Below are positions 1 through 10,014 of a stretch of DNA of 64,000 nt, one piece after another. The DNA is from Clitoria ternatea (lineage: Eukaryota; Streptophyta; Magnoliopsida; Fabales; Fabaceae). Numbering within the stretch: position 1 is the stretch's first letter; every line of letters starts with the position of its first letter. Below the pieces are notes generated by a model that worked only from the letters and a program-made list of their open reading frames with translations, ran no database searches and had not been told where the DNA came from. The position numbers and the translations under genes were made by a program. The stretch spans positions 60,210,501 to 60,274,500 of the forward strand of contig CM075672.1 of assembly GCA_037962975.1 (NCBI GenBank). Direction: 5' to 3'.

Positions 1-15
1 GGAACCAGAGGAAAT

Positions 16-3000
16 ATGATGCATGCCCCGAACAGTCGAGAGAGGAACACCGGCCCAACAGCGACAGGAAGGATCTACACCATCAATGCAGAGGATGTTG
101 CACCAGCAAACGATCTAGTACAATGTAAGTGCTCACTTGGAATGAATACGCTTAATGTTGTTTTCGATTCGGGGGCAACCCATTCTTTTATAGCTGATGA
201 GTGCGTGAAACGGTTGAAGCTACCAACTGTGTCTATGAACCGGACTTTAGAAGTGGCCAGCCCCACTGGCCCTAGTGTGTTCGCATCGTCTATATGTAAA
301 AATGTAGCATTTGAGTTGTATGATCGGACCTTCGATCTGATTTGCATGCCCTTAAAGGGTCTTGACATTGTGCTTGGAATAGATTGGCTTTCAGCCAATA
401 AGGTATTAGTAGATTGTAGAAACCGAGAGATAGTTTTCCCAAAACAACCCACTGAAGATGGCGCGGCACAAGGTATAACCCAACTATTTATGATGCTTTG
501 TCTAACCAAAGATGAGAATGAGACCCTAGCGAATGAAATTCCGGTTGTCTGCGAATTCCCAGAAGTGTTCCCAGAAGACGTCCCGAGTGTGCCTCCCAAT
601 AGAGAAGTTGAATTCTCTATAGACTTGATCCCTGGAGCCGAACCGGTCTCCAGTGCACCCTACAGAATGTCCTCAACTGAATTGGTAGAGTTGAAGAAAC
701 AAGTGGATGAGTTACTTGAGAAGCAGTTCATTAGACCAAGCGTGTCACCTTGGGGCGCACCTGTGCTACTTGTTAAGAAGAAGGATGGCAGCATGAGACT
801 TTGTATAGATTATCGACAGCTTAACAAGCTCACAATTAAGAATCGATACCCACTGCCTAGAATTGATGATTTAATTGACCAGCTGCGTGGAGCCTCAGTC
901 TTCTCGAAAATCGACTTACGATCAGGATATCACCAAATCCGAGTGAAGGACTCGGATATTCCTAAAACTGCCTTTAGGACCAGGTATGGTCACTATGAGT
1001 ATGTAGTGATGCCGTTCGGTGTGACAAACGCCCCTGCTGTTTTCATGAATTACATGAACAGCATATTCCACTCCTTCTTAGATCGGTTTGTCGTTGTCTT
1101 CATCGATGATATTCTAGTTTATTCTAAGACATCTGAGGAGCATGAGGGACATCTCAGGGCGGTACTCCAAGTGTTGAAGGAGAAGTAATTGTTTGCAAAG
1201 CTTTCAAAGTGCGAATTTTGGATGGATGAGATCCACTTCCTCGGGCATGTGATCTCCAAGCGAGGCGTCTCGGTGGATCCTGCGAAGGTAGCTGCTGTAA
1301 TGGCATGGGAAAGGCCCAGGTCGATCTCGGAAATAAGGAGTTTTATGGGCTTGGCAGGTTATTATAGAAGGTTCATCGAAGGTTTTTCTAAGTTGGCATT
1401 ACCCTTGACTAAATTGACTCGAAAGAATGTTCCTTTTGTGTGGAGTCCGGAGTGTGAGGGCAGCTTCCAAGAGCTGAAGAATAAGTTGACAACTGCTCCG
1501 GTGTTGGCATTACCTGAGTTACGAGAAAGCTTCGTGGTCTATTGTGACGCGTCCGGACTCGGATTAGGATGTGTACTCATGCAGAAAGACCGAGTGATAG
1601 CATATGCCTCTCGACAATTGAGACCCCACGAACAGCATTATCCGACTCATGACTTGGAGTTGGCAGCAGTAGTTTTTGCATTGAAAATCTGGAGGCATTA
1701 CTTGTACGGATCCAAATTTGAAGTGTACAGCGATCATAAGAGCCTTAAATACCTATTCGACCAAAAGGAGCTGAACATGAGGCAGAGAAGATGGATTGAG
1801 TTTTTGAAGGACTATGATTTCGAGTTGAAATACCACCCAGGTAAGGCAAATGTCGTAGCAGACGCATTGAGTCGAAAATCCCTCCACATAGCAGCCATGA
1901 TGGCAAAAGAAGTTGAGTTGTTGGAGCGGTTCCGAGACATGAACTTGCATGTTGATGCCCCTTCCTCTCAGAAGATGACAATCGGTACGTTGAGGATTGC
2001 CAACGAATTCTTAAAATCCGTGTACGAACAGCAACAAGCGGACTCTTACCTAGCTGAAATGAAGGAAATTCAGGCTAGAGGGAAGGATTTATCCTTGGCA
2101 GAAGGGTCAGATGGGATCTTCCGGGTGAGGAACAGAATATACATACCAAGTGAAGGAAGATTGAGAAGAATGGTGCTTGATGAAGCCCACAAAAGCCTAC
2201 TCAGCATTCACCCAGGAACCACGAAGATGTACCACGACTTGAGGAGACAGTTTTGGTGGCCCGGACTAAAGAAGGATGTGGCGGAGTACGTGGCCCGGTG
2301 TATCACTTGTCAGAAATCGAAGGTAGAGCACCAAAAACCATACGGTGCAATGCAGCCTCTAGAAATCCCCGTGTGGAAATGGGACTCAATTGCGATGGAT
2401 TTTATCATGGGATTACCCAAAAACCGAACGGGCCATGATGCCATTTGGGTCATTGTTGACAGATTGACGAAGAGTGCACACTTCTTACCTGTAAATATGA
2501 AGTACCCATTGCATAAATTGGCTCGAATCTACATTCAAGAAGTTATTCGACTGCATGGCATACCTACTTCCATCGTCTCAGATAGGGACCCTAGATTTAC
2601 GTCCAGGTTTTGGACCACCATGCATCAAGAACTGGGGACGAAGCTTTGGCTTAGTTCTGCCTACCACCCCCAATCAGATGGACAATCCGAACGAATGATT
2701 CAGAGTCTAGAAGACTTATTGAGAGCGTGTGTGTTAGAGTACGGTGGGGACTGGGAGCAGTACCTTCCCCTGATCGAGTTTACGTACAACAACAGCCATC
2801 ATCACAGCATTGGCATGGCACCTTACGAGGCGTTATATGGGCGTAGATGCCGAACCCCACTCTGTTGGTCGGAAGCGGGTGAAAGTCTATTACTGGGACC
2901 AGACATCGTGAAGCAAACCACAGAACAGATCCGGGTAATAAGGGAGAAGATGAAAGCATCACAAGACAGGCAGAAGAGCTACCATGACAAACGCATCAAG

Positions 3001-3450
3001 CCAGTGGAATTTCAAGTCGGAGATCGAGTGTTTCTGAGAACCTCTCCGAGTAAAGGAGTTGGACGAGCCTTAAAAAGTAGGAAGTTAAGCCCTCGCTACA
3101 TCGGACCTTATGAGGTAGTAGAACGGATTGGCTCCGTGGCATACCGCCTCGCGTTACCAACTCACTTGTCCCGATTACACAACGTTTTTCATGTGTCTCA
3201 GCTAAGGAAGTATTTGCATGACCCCAGCCACACGATGCCTGACGACGAGGTAGAAATTAAGGAAGACCTAACCACTGTGACTACACCGGTTGGAATCGTG
3301 GATCAATCGGTAAAACGCTTAAGGAACAAGAACGTAAGGCTGGTTAAGGTGGAGTGGCAGCAAGGCAAGATCACCTCCTGCACGTGGGAACGCGAAGACG
3401 CCATGCGACAGCAGTACCCCGAATTGTTTACCTACGTAAGTACCGACTGA
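16..3450 (+). pseudogene. T1 gag-end/protease/RT/RNase H/integrase polyprotein, one nonsense codon
   Basis: Replication polyprotein of the T1 element. Two open stretches (390 and 753 codons) are in the same frame and are separated only by TAA at 1186-1188. T3 has a glutamine codon at the matching place, so CAA to TAA is the simplest explanation. Protease shows DSGATHSFI (about residue 50); RT has the MPFGVTNAPAVF block and the FIDDIL catalytic motif; RNase H has YCDASG and SDHKSLKYLF; integrase has the H-H-C-C zinc region ending CITCQKSK and DDE blocks around MDFIMGLP, VSDRDPRFTS and QSDGQSERM. The C-terminus (WEREDAMRQQYPELF) matches the degenerate chromodomain tail of Tekay-type integrases. 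The frame starts inside the element, because gag is outside the window. Confidence 0.92.
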
Positions 3451-3474
3451 ATTTCGGGGACGAAATTCTTTTTC

Positions 3475-3487
3475 AGTGGGGGAGAAC
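3475..3487 (+). other. T1 polypurine tract
   Basis: AGTGGGGGAGAAC lies directly before the TG of the 3' LTR. It is the priming site for plus-strand DNA synthesis. The same string occurs in reverse complement next to the T3 3' LTR at 26176-26195. Confidence 0.85.
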
Positions 3488-6140
3488 TGTAACATCCCCG
3501 TTTTAAAATTAAATGTTGAATGAAGAATAAACCATTAAGACTTGATTCCAACCAGAAAATAACTGTTAATTGTATTTAACTAAGTAGATTTAAGCCACTA
3601 AAATATGAAAATGGTGATGGTCAGGGGATGGAGTGGAGTGCACGTGGCTGCTGCAGCACACACTCTCCCATCCCACTCTTCTCTTGTTCATGCGCATGTA
3701 CATATATATATATATATATATATCGTGAGCCTTTAGTGAGGAACACACTTACTCTTTCTTCAGACTCTCTCCTCCGTCACTTCATCCTCTACTTCCTCTC
3801 TTCGTCTCCATTTTTCTTCTTCTTCCATCTTACTCTTCGCTCCTGGAGATCTTGATTCCAGTACTGAAGAACGAACCACACTTCATCCCAGAATCAGGCG
3901 CAGAATACGACAAAGCCAAGGAAGACCGGACGAACCAGGAGAAGGACATCGGACCCAACAACAAGAACGGAAAAGGTTTCTGAGGATTCTTCTAAAGGTA
4001 GGGGGCGCTTGCATGTCGAATGCATGGTCTAAGAACGGTACCGGATGAATGCATTGCTGAATGCGGGTGTGTGTGTGTGCATGTTTTTATAATCATTAGA
4101 ACTGATGCTGTGCATGTGTGCATGTATTCACAATTACTAAAACTGATGCATGATTTGAGATTCTGATAGTGATCTTCGTGGCTATGGCGTAGTCTGCTCG
4201 TGGATGATAATGATGGATCTATTTTGTTGTCACTATGAAAAGTATGTATGTGCATGTTCTTAATTGGATTGCTCAATGTTGTTAGTCTGATGACCGATTG
4301 TAACATGCGCTGGTGTGACTGACTGAATGATGACGAGTAGTGGAGGATATTCGTTCTTACTTAATGACTACGGTAATGTGTTCATGACGCGATGATGTGT
4401 AATAATGAATGTGTTAGTTGCATGAGTAAGAGTGGGGTGACCCATGGAAGGTCAAGAACCCCAAGGGAAATGACTTCCAGTTACCAACCCTGGCTAGATC
4501 CCAATAGGGCTCGTGGTAGCCGTTGGAGCTAGAGAAGTGAGTCTCGAGACGCCGTGGGGAGGCCGGTGCCACCTGGTAAGAGCTGAGGGACGAGGGGCCA
4601 AAAGAAAGGGGGCCGTAACTGAGAGTCTTTTCCCGAGTCGGATCCGCAGGCATGCATATAGAAATAAGGCTGATTGTGGTGATGTATAAATCTATGTATG
4701 TGCAAGTGTATGATTTTGAATGCATGATTATATATTTGGATGTGGAATAAACTCGGTGAATTATGTGTGTCATGAACATTGTTGAATTGTATGATTTTGG
4801 TTACTTGAGAAAGGTTGCGGTATAGCAGGAGCGTGTACTGACGCTGATACCGAGTCTGTGAGTATCATTTTACATGTAAAAGCTCACCCCTGCAGTGGCC
4901 ATTTTCAGTGAATGTCTCTCGTGAGGAGGATCAGAGGCAGAGTTGGAATGCTGGGCGGAGTGCTGATGCATTTCGAAGGTTTAATTAAGGCGTTGTTAGA
5001 TGAAGCCCGGACTGGCTCATACCGGGTGTTAATGTTTTGGGGAATGAATAGAACTTTACGGGCAAGGAGAAGTCCAATTTTGTATTGTAAATATTGACAT
5101 ACACTTTTATGTATATATGGATGTATGGTTTTGGGTGTGTGTGATGCTATGTGCTGCCTTGTTTTATAATTGTGCTTTAATGGATACGCAGGGACGATAT
5201 GATCGAGCAGGTTATAGCCAAGTCTGAGTGAATCGATAATTGTCTTAGGAAAAATTCATGTCGGATACGCTGGGCGGAGTCGTACCCCGCCCAAAGTGTG
5301 GGAGCAATTCGCCCAAGCGCGAGGACTCACGCTGAAGCGAGTAATTACCAGAGCGAGATATCGACCATTTTCCTTTCCTATCCGTTGCGATGCTAACACA
5401 ATCCAGACCCCGATGTTGACCCCGAATTGGTCGTTATGGCTAAGCCCGCCCAGGCGTTGTCATACTCAGTTGAGCTGGGTGGAATAGGTTCAGATCCCTC
5501 CTTTCTCCACAACCTACTAACGTATATGTACCCTGTAACTTCTCATTTTTCTGAGTGAAAGGCGAGTGTGAGGATTTACTTAGTGAACCCTTGTCTATAC
5601 CCGATGGAGGAAATTACCCTGTAGTTGTGCTAAAGAGGCGTTATGTAGATTTCGTTTAGGCGGCGTCATACCTCGCCCTAGTAACTAGGACAGCCCGCCC
5701 AAGATAAATATACCCCGCCTAGCCAAGTAGGATGATTCTAACTTCGCCTTTCCACCAAATGCTATGCGTATGAATGTAATAACATATTTCCCTTATCTAT
5801 TCCTCCTGTTGAGTGACCAGTAATTCTCGAAGGGAAGCCTCAGTGCGAAATTTCTTCTATCCGCTGCTGTATTACCATACTCCGCCTGGACGGTGTAAGA
5901 CCCCGTCTAAGCGAATGAACGGTGTTGCGCAATCCGCCCTAGTGTTAGTACGTTACGATAAACCCATCGAGCCGGTCTCAGTTTTAGTTTTCCCTGTAGG
6001 TTGCTATGTGCGAGTGAAGGCTTTTTCGTTCTTCCCTTGCCTGCTCCCTCATATATCGAATAATACGGGACTGTTTCGTGAGAAATTTTCTGATATTTTG
6101 TTTGGAATTTTTTTTAGTTGCAATTAATTAGGGTGTTACA
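3488..6140 (+). repeat. T1 3' LTR (about 2.65 kb)
   Basis: Starts TGTAACATCCCC directly after the polypurine tract and ends GGGTGTTACA, so the termini form the inverted repeat TGTAACA/TGTTACA. A (TA)n stretch at 3701-3723 sits about 215 bp into the LTR and may serve as TATA box, followed by a CT-rich leader (3750-3850). Around 4880 it has the AGCTCACCCCTGCAGTGGCC block shared by all Tekay-like LTRs in this window. From 5270 to 5720 it has many CGCCC/GGGCG and CGCTNAAGCG-like words. Short ORFs inside it have no domain and are judged spurious. Confidence 0.88.
3701..3723 (+). promoter_or_regulatory. Possible TATA region of the T1 LTR, (TA)n microsatellite
   Basis: About eleven TA repeats lie some 215 bp inside the LTR, with a pyrimidine-rich stretch following, as expected near a retrotransposon start site. 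T3 has CTTATAAA at a similar distance from its LTR start. Only position and composition support this call. Confidence 0.45.
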
Positions 6141-6424
6141 CCTTGGGTTGGACCCAAGGCAATACCGAGTGAAACACTCGTGTACCAGCATTGGACGCTT
6201 GGTGAAAGTCCTCGGGTTGGACTCGAGGCAGTGCTGAGTGCACTAAGCGTTGGACGCTTAAAGACCTTGGGTTGGACTCAAGGCAAGCTTACCGAGTTAG
6301 ACTCGGGGCTGCCCGTAACACTTCCGTTGTTGCTTGGAGCAATTGTGTTACGTGTGAGGGCAAACGGTTTGGTACCAGTAAAACGGCCGGATCAGCTTGG
6401 AGCTGAGAGAAAGGCTTGGAGCCT
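6141..6424 (+). repeat. Row of about ten short hairpins with three-base TGG-type loop
   Basis: Consecutive inverted repeats have different stems but nearly the same loop. Perfect ones are CCTTGGGT-TGG-ACCCAAGG (6141-6159), CGAGTG-AAA-CACTCG (6166-6180), TAAGCGT-TGG-ACGCTTA (6244-6260), CCGAGT-TAG-ACTCGG (6292-6306), TTGCT-TGG-AGCAA (near 6330), CAGCT-TGG-AGCTG (6393-6405) and AGGCT-TGG-AGCCT (6412-6424). Those at 6210-6228 and 6265-6283 each have one mismatch. Because the LTR reads to the right, these hairpins could form in the transcript. Matching rows are at 24745-24990, 32700-32960 and 63830-64000. Confidence 0.85.
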
Positions 6425-7069
6425 ATGTTGCAACATAAAAATTAATAAAAACCGATCGGATCCGACTGAAATTAATGTGTGCACACTTATATTGTTGATG
6501 AGATCAATGTGGTTATATGTGTATGTATGGGGAATATCAATATGAGCAATATGGTTGTGTATTACTGATTAATATGGCTGTATGTTATCTGATTAAATTC
6601 TGACTGAATGATTGTGTGTGGATATATCAAATGACAGTGCATGTGATAGATTGATTGATGAGATAATGCTGTGTAGTCGAAAACTAGAGGATTTTCCGAG
6701 TCATTACTGTCATTTTATATGTATAAGCTCACCCCTACTGTGGCCATATTTTAGTGGATGTTGCTCGGAATGTGGAATGATGGGAGAGCACCGATTGCTG
6801 GGAAGTGCATTGTACAGAGGAATTGTACATGTATATATATATATATTGTATAGATGGTTTTGTATAGCCTTGGTCGGCTCTTAGTTTAACATTCTATTTT
6901 TAATGTGTTGGATTTGAATTCTCTCGGCATTGAGAGTAGAACTAAACATATTTCAATATTTATATTTCATGCTATGTGTTTTTATCTTGTTCAGTGGATA
7001 ATGATGTGGGGGAATGTCTAAGTTGTGTACATTTATTTCTACTAAGTGTATAATGCTTGTGTGATTCCG

Positions 7070-7680
7070 AGTAAGGGAGAGCTAAGGTAAATCCGAGTGA
7101 GATGAGATAGGAGACCCTCTTCCGAATGAAGAAGGGTTGGGCTAATTCTGAGTGAATTATGCTCATTAAAGGACTATTTCCCTAGGTGGATCAATCAAAG
7201 GGTGTTATGTGAGAAATCCCTTCAATAAGCCTATTCCGAGTGGATAAGGCCAGGATATCCCGAGTGAGTGAAATCATGTAATTCCGGGTAGGAATTGACT
7301 TAAAAACTCCCGAGTAAGAACTTATTAGAATTTCCTGAGTGAAGAGATGCTAGAGTATTCTGAGTGAATGAAGCCTTAAAATCCTTAGGCGAGACTTGGC
7401 TTAATAAGAAATTCTCGGAGTGAAAAAGATTATATATGCCGAGTGAAAAATAGGTGAAACGTTTCTGATTGATACGAGACTGTGGGAAATATTCCGAGCG
7501 AGGAAAACTTATAGATTGCGAGTGAAATGGCCGAGGGAATAATTCCCGAGTGAACTTAGGTTCAGATTCCGAGTGACAAGGTTACCGAGTGTACTTAGGC
7601 TCCGATTCCGAGTAATGAGGATACCGAGTGGGCTCGAGTTAGATTCCGAGTGGTCGAATTATCCGAGTGTCTTGTCCGCT
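7070..7680 (+). repeat. Field of dispersed TTCCGAGTGA words
   Basis: The words CCGAGTG or TCCGAGTGA recur roughly every 20-40 bp for 600 bp, in sense orientation of the T2 LTR. The reverse complement TCACTCGG is equally dense in T3 and T5 LTRs. It is neither a tandem array nor a microsatellite, because the intervening bases differ. No coding content is seen. Confidence 0.8.
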
Positions 7681-7890
7681 TGGGCGAGTAAGGTCTCGCT
7701 CCAGCGATCATGGTTCGCTTAGGCGATTTCTTCCGCTGTCCCTTGATTGAACGATACGGAGTCTTGATAACGTGGGGGCTTCCGACCCAGTTTTTCCTTT
7801 CTTGGGTCGGATTCCTGTTCCGATTTCCCCTGTTAACCGTTTGAAATTTTTGGGAAAATTTTCCCTAATTACGGATTTTATTTAATTTTG

Positions 7891-8123
7891 TTAGCATGTT
7901 TCATATATTATATATTGCAAGGGGACAAAACATAACAGAACCAGACCAACTAAAAATAAATGAGGACTTGTTTTGCATAAAAGAAAAAGGAAATTATTAA
8001 AGAGAAACAACAAGAGAACAACAAGAAATTTTAATCAGAAGCTGGCGGTGGAAGATGTGATAAGATAGCTTGCAGGGAACTATCCACATGGTCAAATTGA
8101 TCACAAACGTAAGAATGGAGAGA
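7891..8123 (-). other. 3' untranslated side of S1, no 3' LTR seen
   Basis: AT-rich sequence between the T2 fragment and the env-like ORF. A Sirevirus normally ends with a polypurine tract and 3' LTR here, but no GGGGGAGA-type tract and no copy of the 14821-15942 LTR is present. S1 therefore appears truncated at its 3' end. Confidence 0.55.
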
Positions 8124-9094
8124 TTAGAGTTTAGTGGCCAAATCAGTCATGGAGAGGGAACCGGGTACTGGGTCAGAATCCTGGGGAGGAACAGAGTGCT
8201 TGGGAATCCAGTCTCCTTCAGCATTTTGTTTGTACCCAAACGAAGAGAGGGGTGTTTTCCCAATGATAAATGAGCGTTGAGGCTTGATACATAGTTTGTC
8301 AGAGATGGGAATTTTGAAATGACGAAGGATCCGGGTAATGAGACCAGTATATGGAAGAGGAGCATTGGCCTTGAGAGCTTTCTTCATGGATAGCGAATGA
8401 GAGTGGTCCAACTAAGAGGTCGAACAGTTAACAAAGACCACATGAGAACCAAGTCTTCTTTAGTAATTTGGGCTAAATTTGTGGTGCGGGGAACAAGGAT
8501 GCGGACCAGAATATAATGCATGACCCTGCAACTAAAGGAAAGGGATCCAGCCAAGAGACGACCAGCAAATTCAGTAGTATCAGAACATACAAGTCGGCGG
8601 GCTTCAAGATTATTAAATTCATGCTCCCAGTTTTCAGAGAGGTGACCTTCATAAATTTCTTCGATGGAAGGGAGTTCAGTGAGATCATAAAAGAGTCCAG
8701 AATCAATCACTATAGGAACCTTTTTCACTTCAGAGATAATGCAACCATCTGTAATCTGAATATTAGAGTAGAACAATCGGACAAGGTTAGGATAGTGGTC
8801 CTCTTTGATGGTTAGGAATGGGATCAGATTCTGAATATCAAAAAATTGATAGCAGTCAACATTTTTGATCATAGGGAGATCAATGAATTTGGGGTCAATG
8901 ATGTCTCTGCTGTGGAATAAAGAGTAAAATTGGGTTTGTTGTACAGAGGTGGAGAAAAATTCCACAAAGGTGTGAAAGGAAGTGTGTGGTGTAGGGTGGT
9001 TAGAGGAGGAAGAGGAGCCATGAGTCCGTTTTTTCTTGGTTGGAACAGAGGGTGATGGTGGTGTGGGAGTGTAGGTAGGAGAATGTTTTGCCAT
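8124..9094 (-). pseudogene. S1 env-like protein of Sirevirus type, one frameshift
   Basis: ORF downstream of RNase H, where SIRE1-type elements carry an envelope-like gene of unproven function. I chose the ATG at 9094 (MAKHSPTYTPTPP); it has a good GAAATGG context and opens a Ser/Thr/Pro-rich N-terminus. The main frame runs to about 8400 and includes the region VRILVPRTTNLAQITKEDLV, which I recall as typical of legume env-like proteins. A one-base frame change near 8400 leads into the frame with MKKALKANAPLPYTGLITRI, ending at 8124. No clear signal peptide or membrane anchor is seen in the main body. Assignment rests on position and family resemblance, not on a search. Confidence 0.6.
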
Positions 9095-9193
9095 TTCAGA
9101 GGAGAAGAATGACGAAGGAGGCTGGGTGGAGAAGAAAGCGAATAGTAAAAAATGAGGGTGAAAAGGAGTGTTTTTTAATAGACTCAAATGATG

Positions 9194-9310
9194 GTAATCG
9201 ATTACATGAGGCTATTAAAATAGAGAGTAATCGATTACAGGAATAGGAATGGTCAGTTTTCGGGTGGTAATCGATTACCAATGTATAGGCAATTGGATGT
9301 AATCGATTAC
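9194..9310. repeat. Four GTAATCGATTAC palindromes, two pairs spaced 32-33 bp
   Basis: Perfect 12-bp palindromes start at 9194, 9227, 9267 and 9299, just 5' of the env-like ORF in its reading direction. Start-to-start distances within the pairs are 33 and 32 bp. Confidence 0.95.
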
Positions 9311-9863
9311 AATGGCAGTTTACGCATTTTGAAAGGTCAAAGGAACATGATGGGACATGCCTAGTGAAATGGGAAACGTGTGTAGAGAGTGGAAAAGAGG
9401 AAATCAGAAGGGGGCAGTTATTGGGAACATAATTTTGATATAAAGAAAGTTAGTAACGTGTGTGAAAGGGGTTAGGCACGCGCTTGTGAAAGAAATGTGC
9501 CAATTAAAAGGATGAAAAGATCAGTAAACAATTGGATAGAGTCAGACCGGTTATAAGACTGATAATGGAGTGTTAAATGTTTTTGAATAAATTGAGGAGA
9601 ATTAGTTTTGTAACAGTAGAACATGAAGTTAAAATTCAATGTAAAGAGATAATTTTAAAGCAATGTGTGTATTTGAAGATTTTTATCAACGCAAAAATAG
9701 GAAAATATTTTATGTGTAATATTTAAAAATTTTATCATTCAAAGTTTAAAAATAAAAGAGCAGAAATTGTAGAAGACAAAGAGATAATTATAGCAAAAAT
9801 TATATAGAATGATTAAAAAAAATAGACGTCAGGAGAGAGAGTAACTAACCTGACATGAATGTG
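9311..9863. other. S1 spacer between env-like ORF and second palindrome group
   Basis: AT-rich, non-coding in all frames as far as I can see. It links the two palindrome groups on the 3' side of S1 pol. No other structure was noticed. Confidence 0.6.
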
Positions 9864-9978
9864 GTAATCGATTACCTTAATGTGTAATCGATTACTGATG
9901 CTTGAGTTGATTGAGCCTCAATTGCTGACTGTTTTAAAATATTTGGTAATCGATTACGTGTTTCATGTAATCGATTAC
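9864..9978. repeat. Four GTAATCGATTAC palindromes, two pairs spaced 20-21 bp
   Basis: Perfect palindromes start at 9864 and 9884 (20 bp apart) and at 9946 and 9967 (21 bp apart). They lie directly after the RNase H stop in S1 sense. Confidence 0.95.
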
Positions 9979-10014
9979 ATAGACCAGTTTTGCATATATA
10001 TTATTTAAATCAAT

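Larger units (their letters stand above)
1..6140 (+). mobile_element. T1: Tekay/Del-like Ty3 chromovirus, 3' part
   Basis: Plus-strand LTR retrotransposon whose 5' LTR and most of gag lie left of the window. Visible in order are the gag-protease junction, protease, reverse transcriptase, RNase H, integrase and a C-terminal degenerate chromodomain-like tail, then a polypurine tract and a complete 3' LTR. The Ty3 domain order and close match to T3 in this same window place it in the Tekay/Del chromovirus group. The base after the LTR begins CCTTG, a possible target-site duplication whose partner is outside the window. It appears to have inserted into another LTR of a related family (T2). Confidence 0.9.
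6141..7890 (+). repeat. T2: fragment of a Tekay-like LTR
   Basis: Plus-oriented partial LTR related to those of T3 and T5 but not to T1 over most of its length. Shared landmarks are the hairpin row (6141-6424), a stretch matching the reverse complement of 63830-63900, and the block AGCTCACCCCTACTGTGGCC near 6724. After it comes a long field of CCGAGTG words (7070-7680). The left edge coincides with the end of T1, consistent with T1 having inserted here. The right end is unclear: GGGAAAATTTTCCCTAATTACGG near 7850 resembles the end of the T5 LTR family, and the sequence then passes into the 3' side of S1. Confidence 0.75.

Noticed and set aside
3628..6884. Several 60-120 codon ORFs in the T1 and T2 LTRs
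   Set aside because: They overlap on both strands in non-coding LTR sequence, have no domains, and are not kept between LTR copies.
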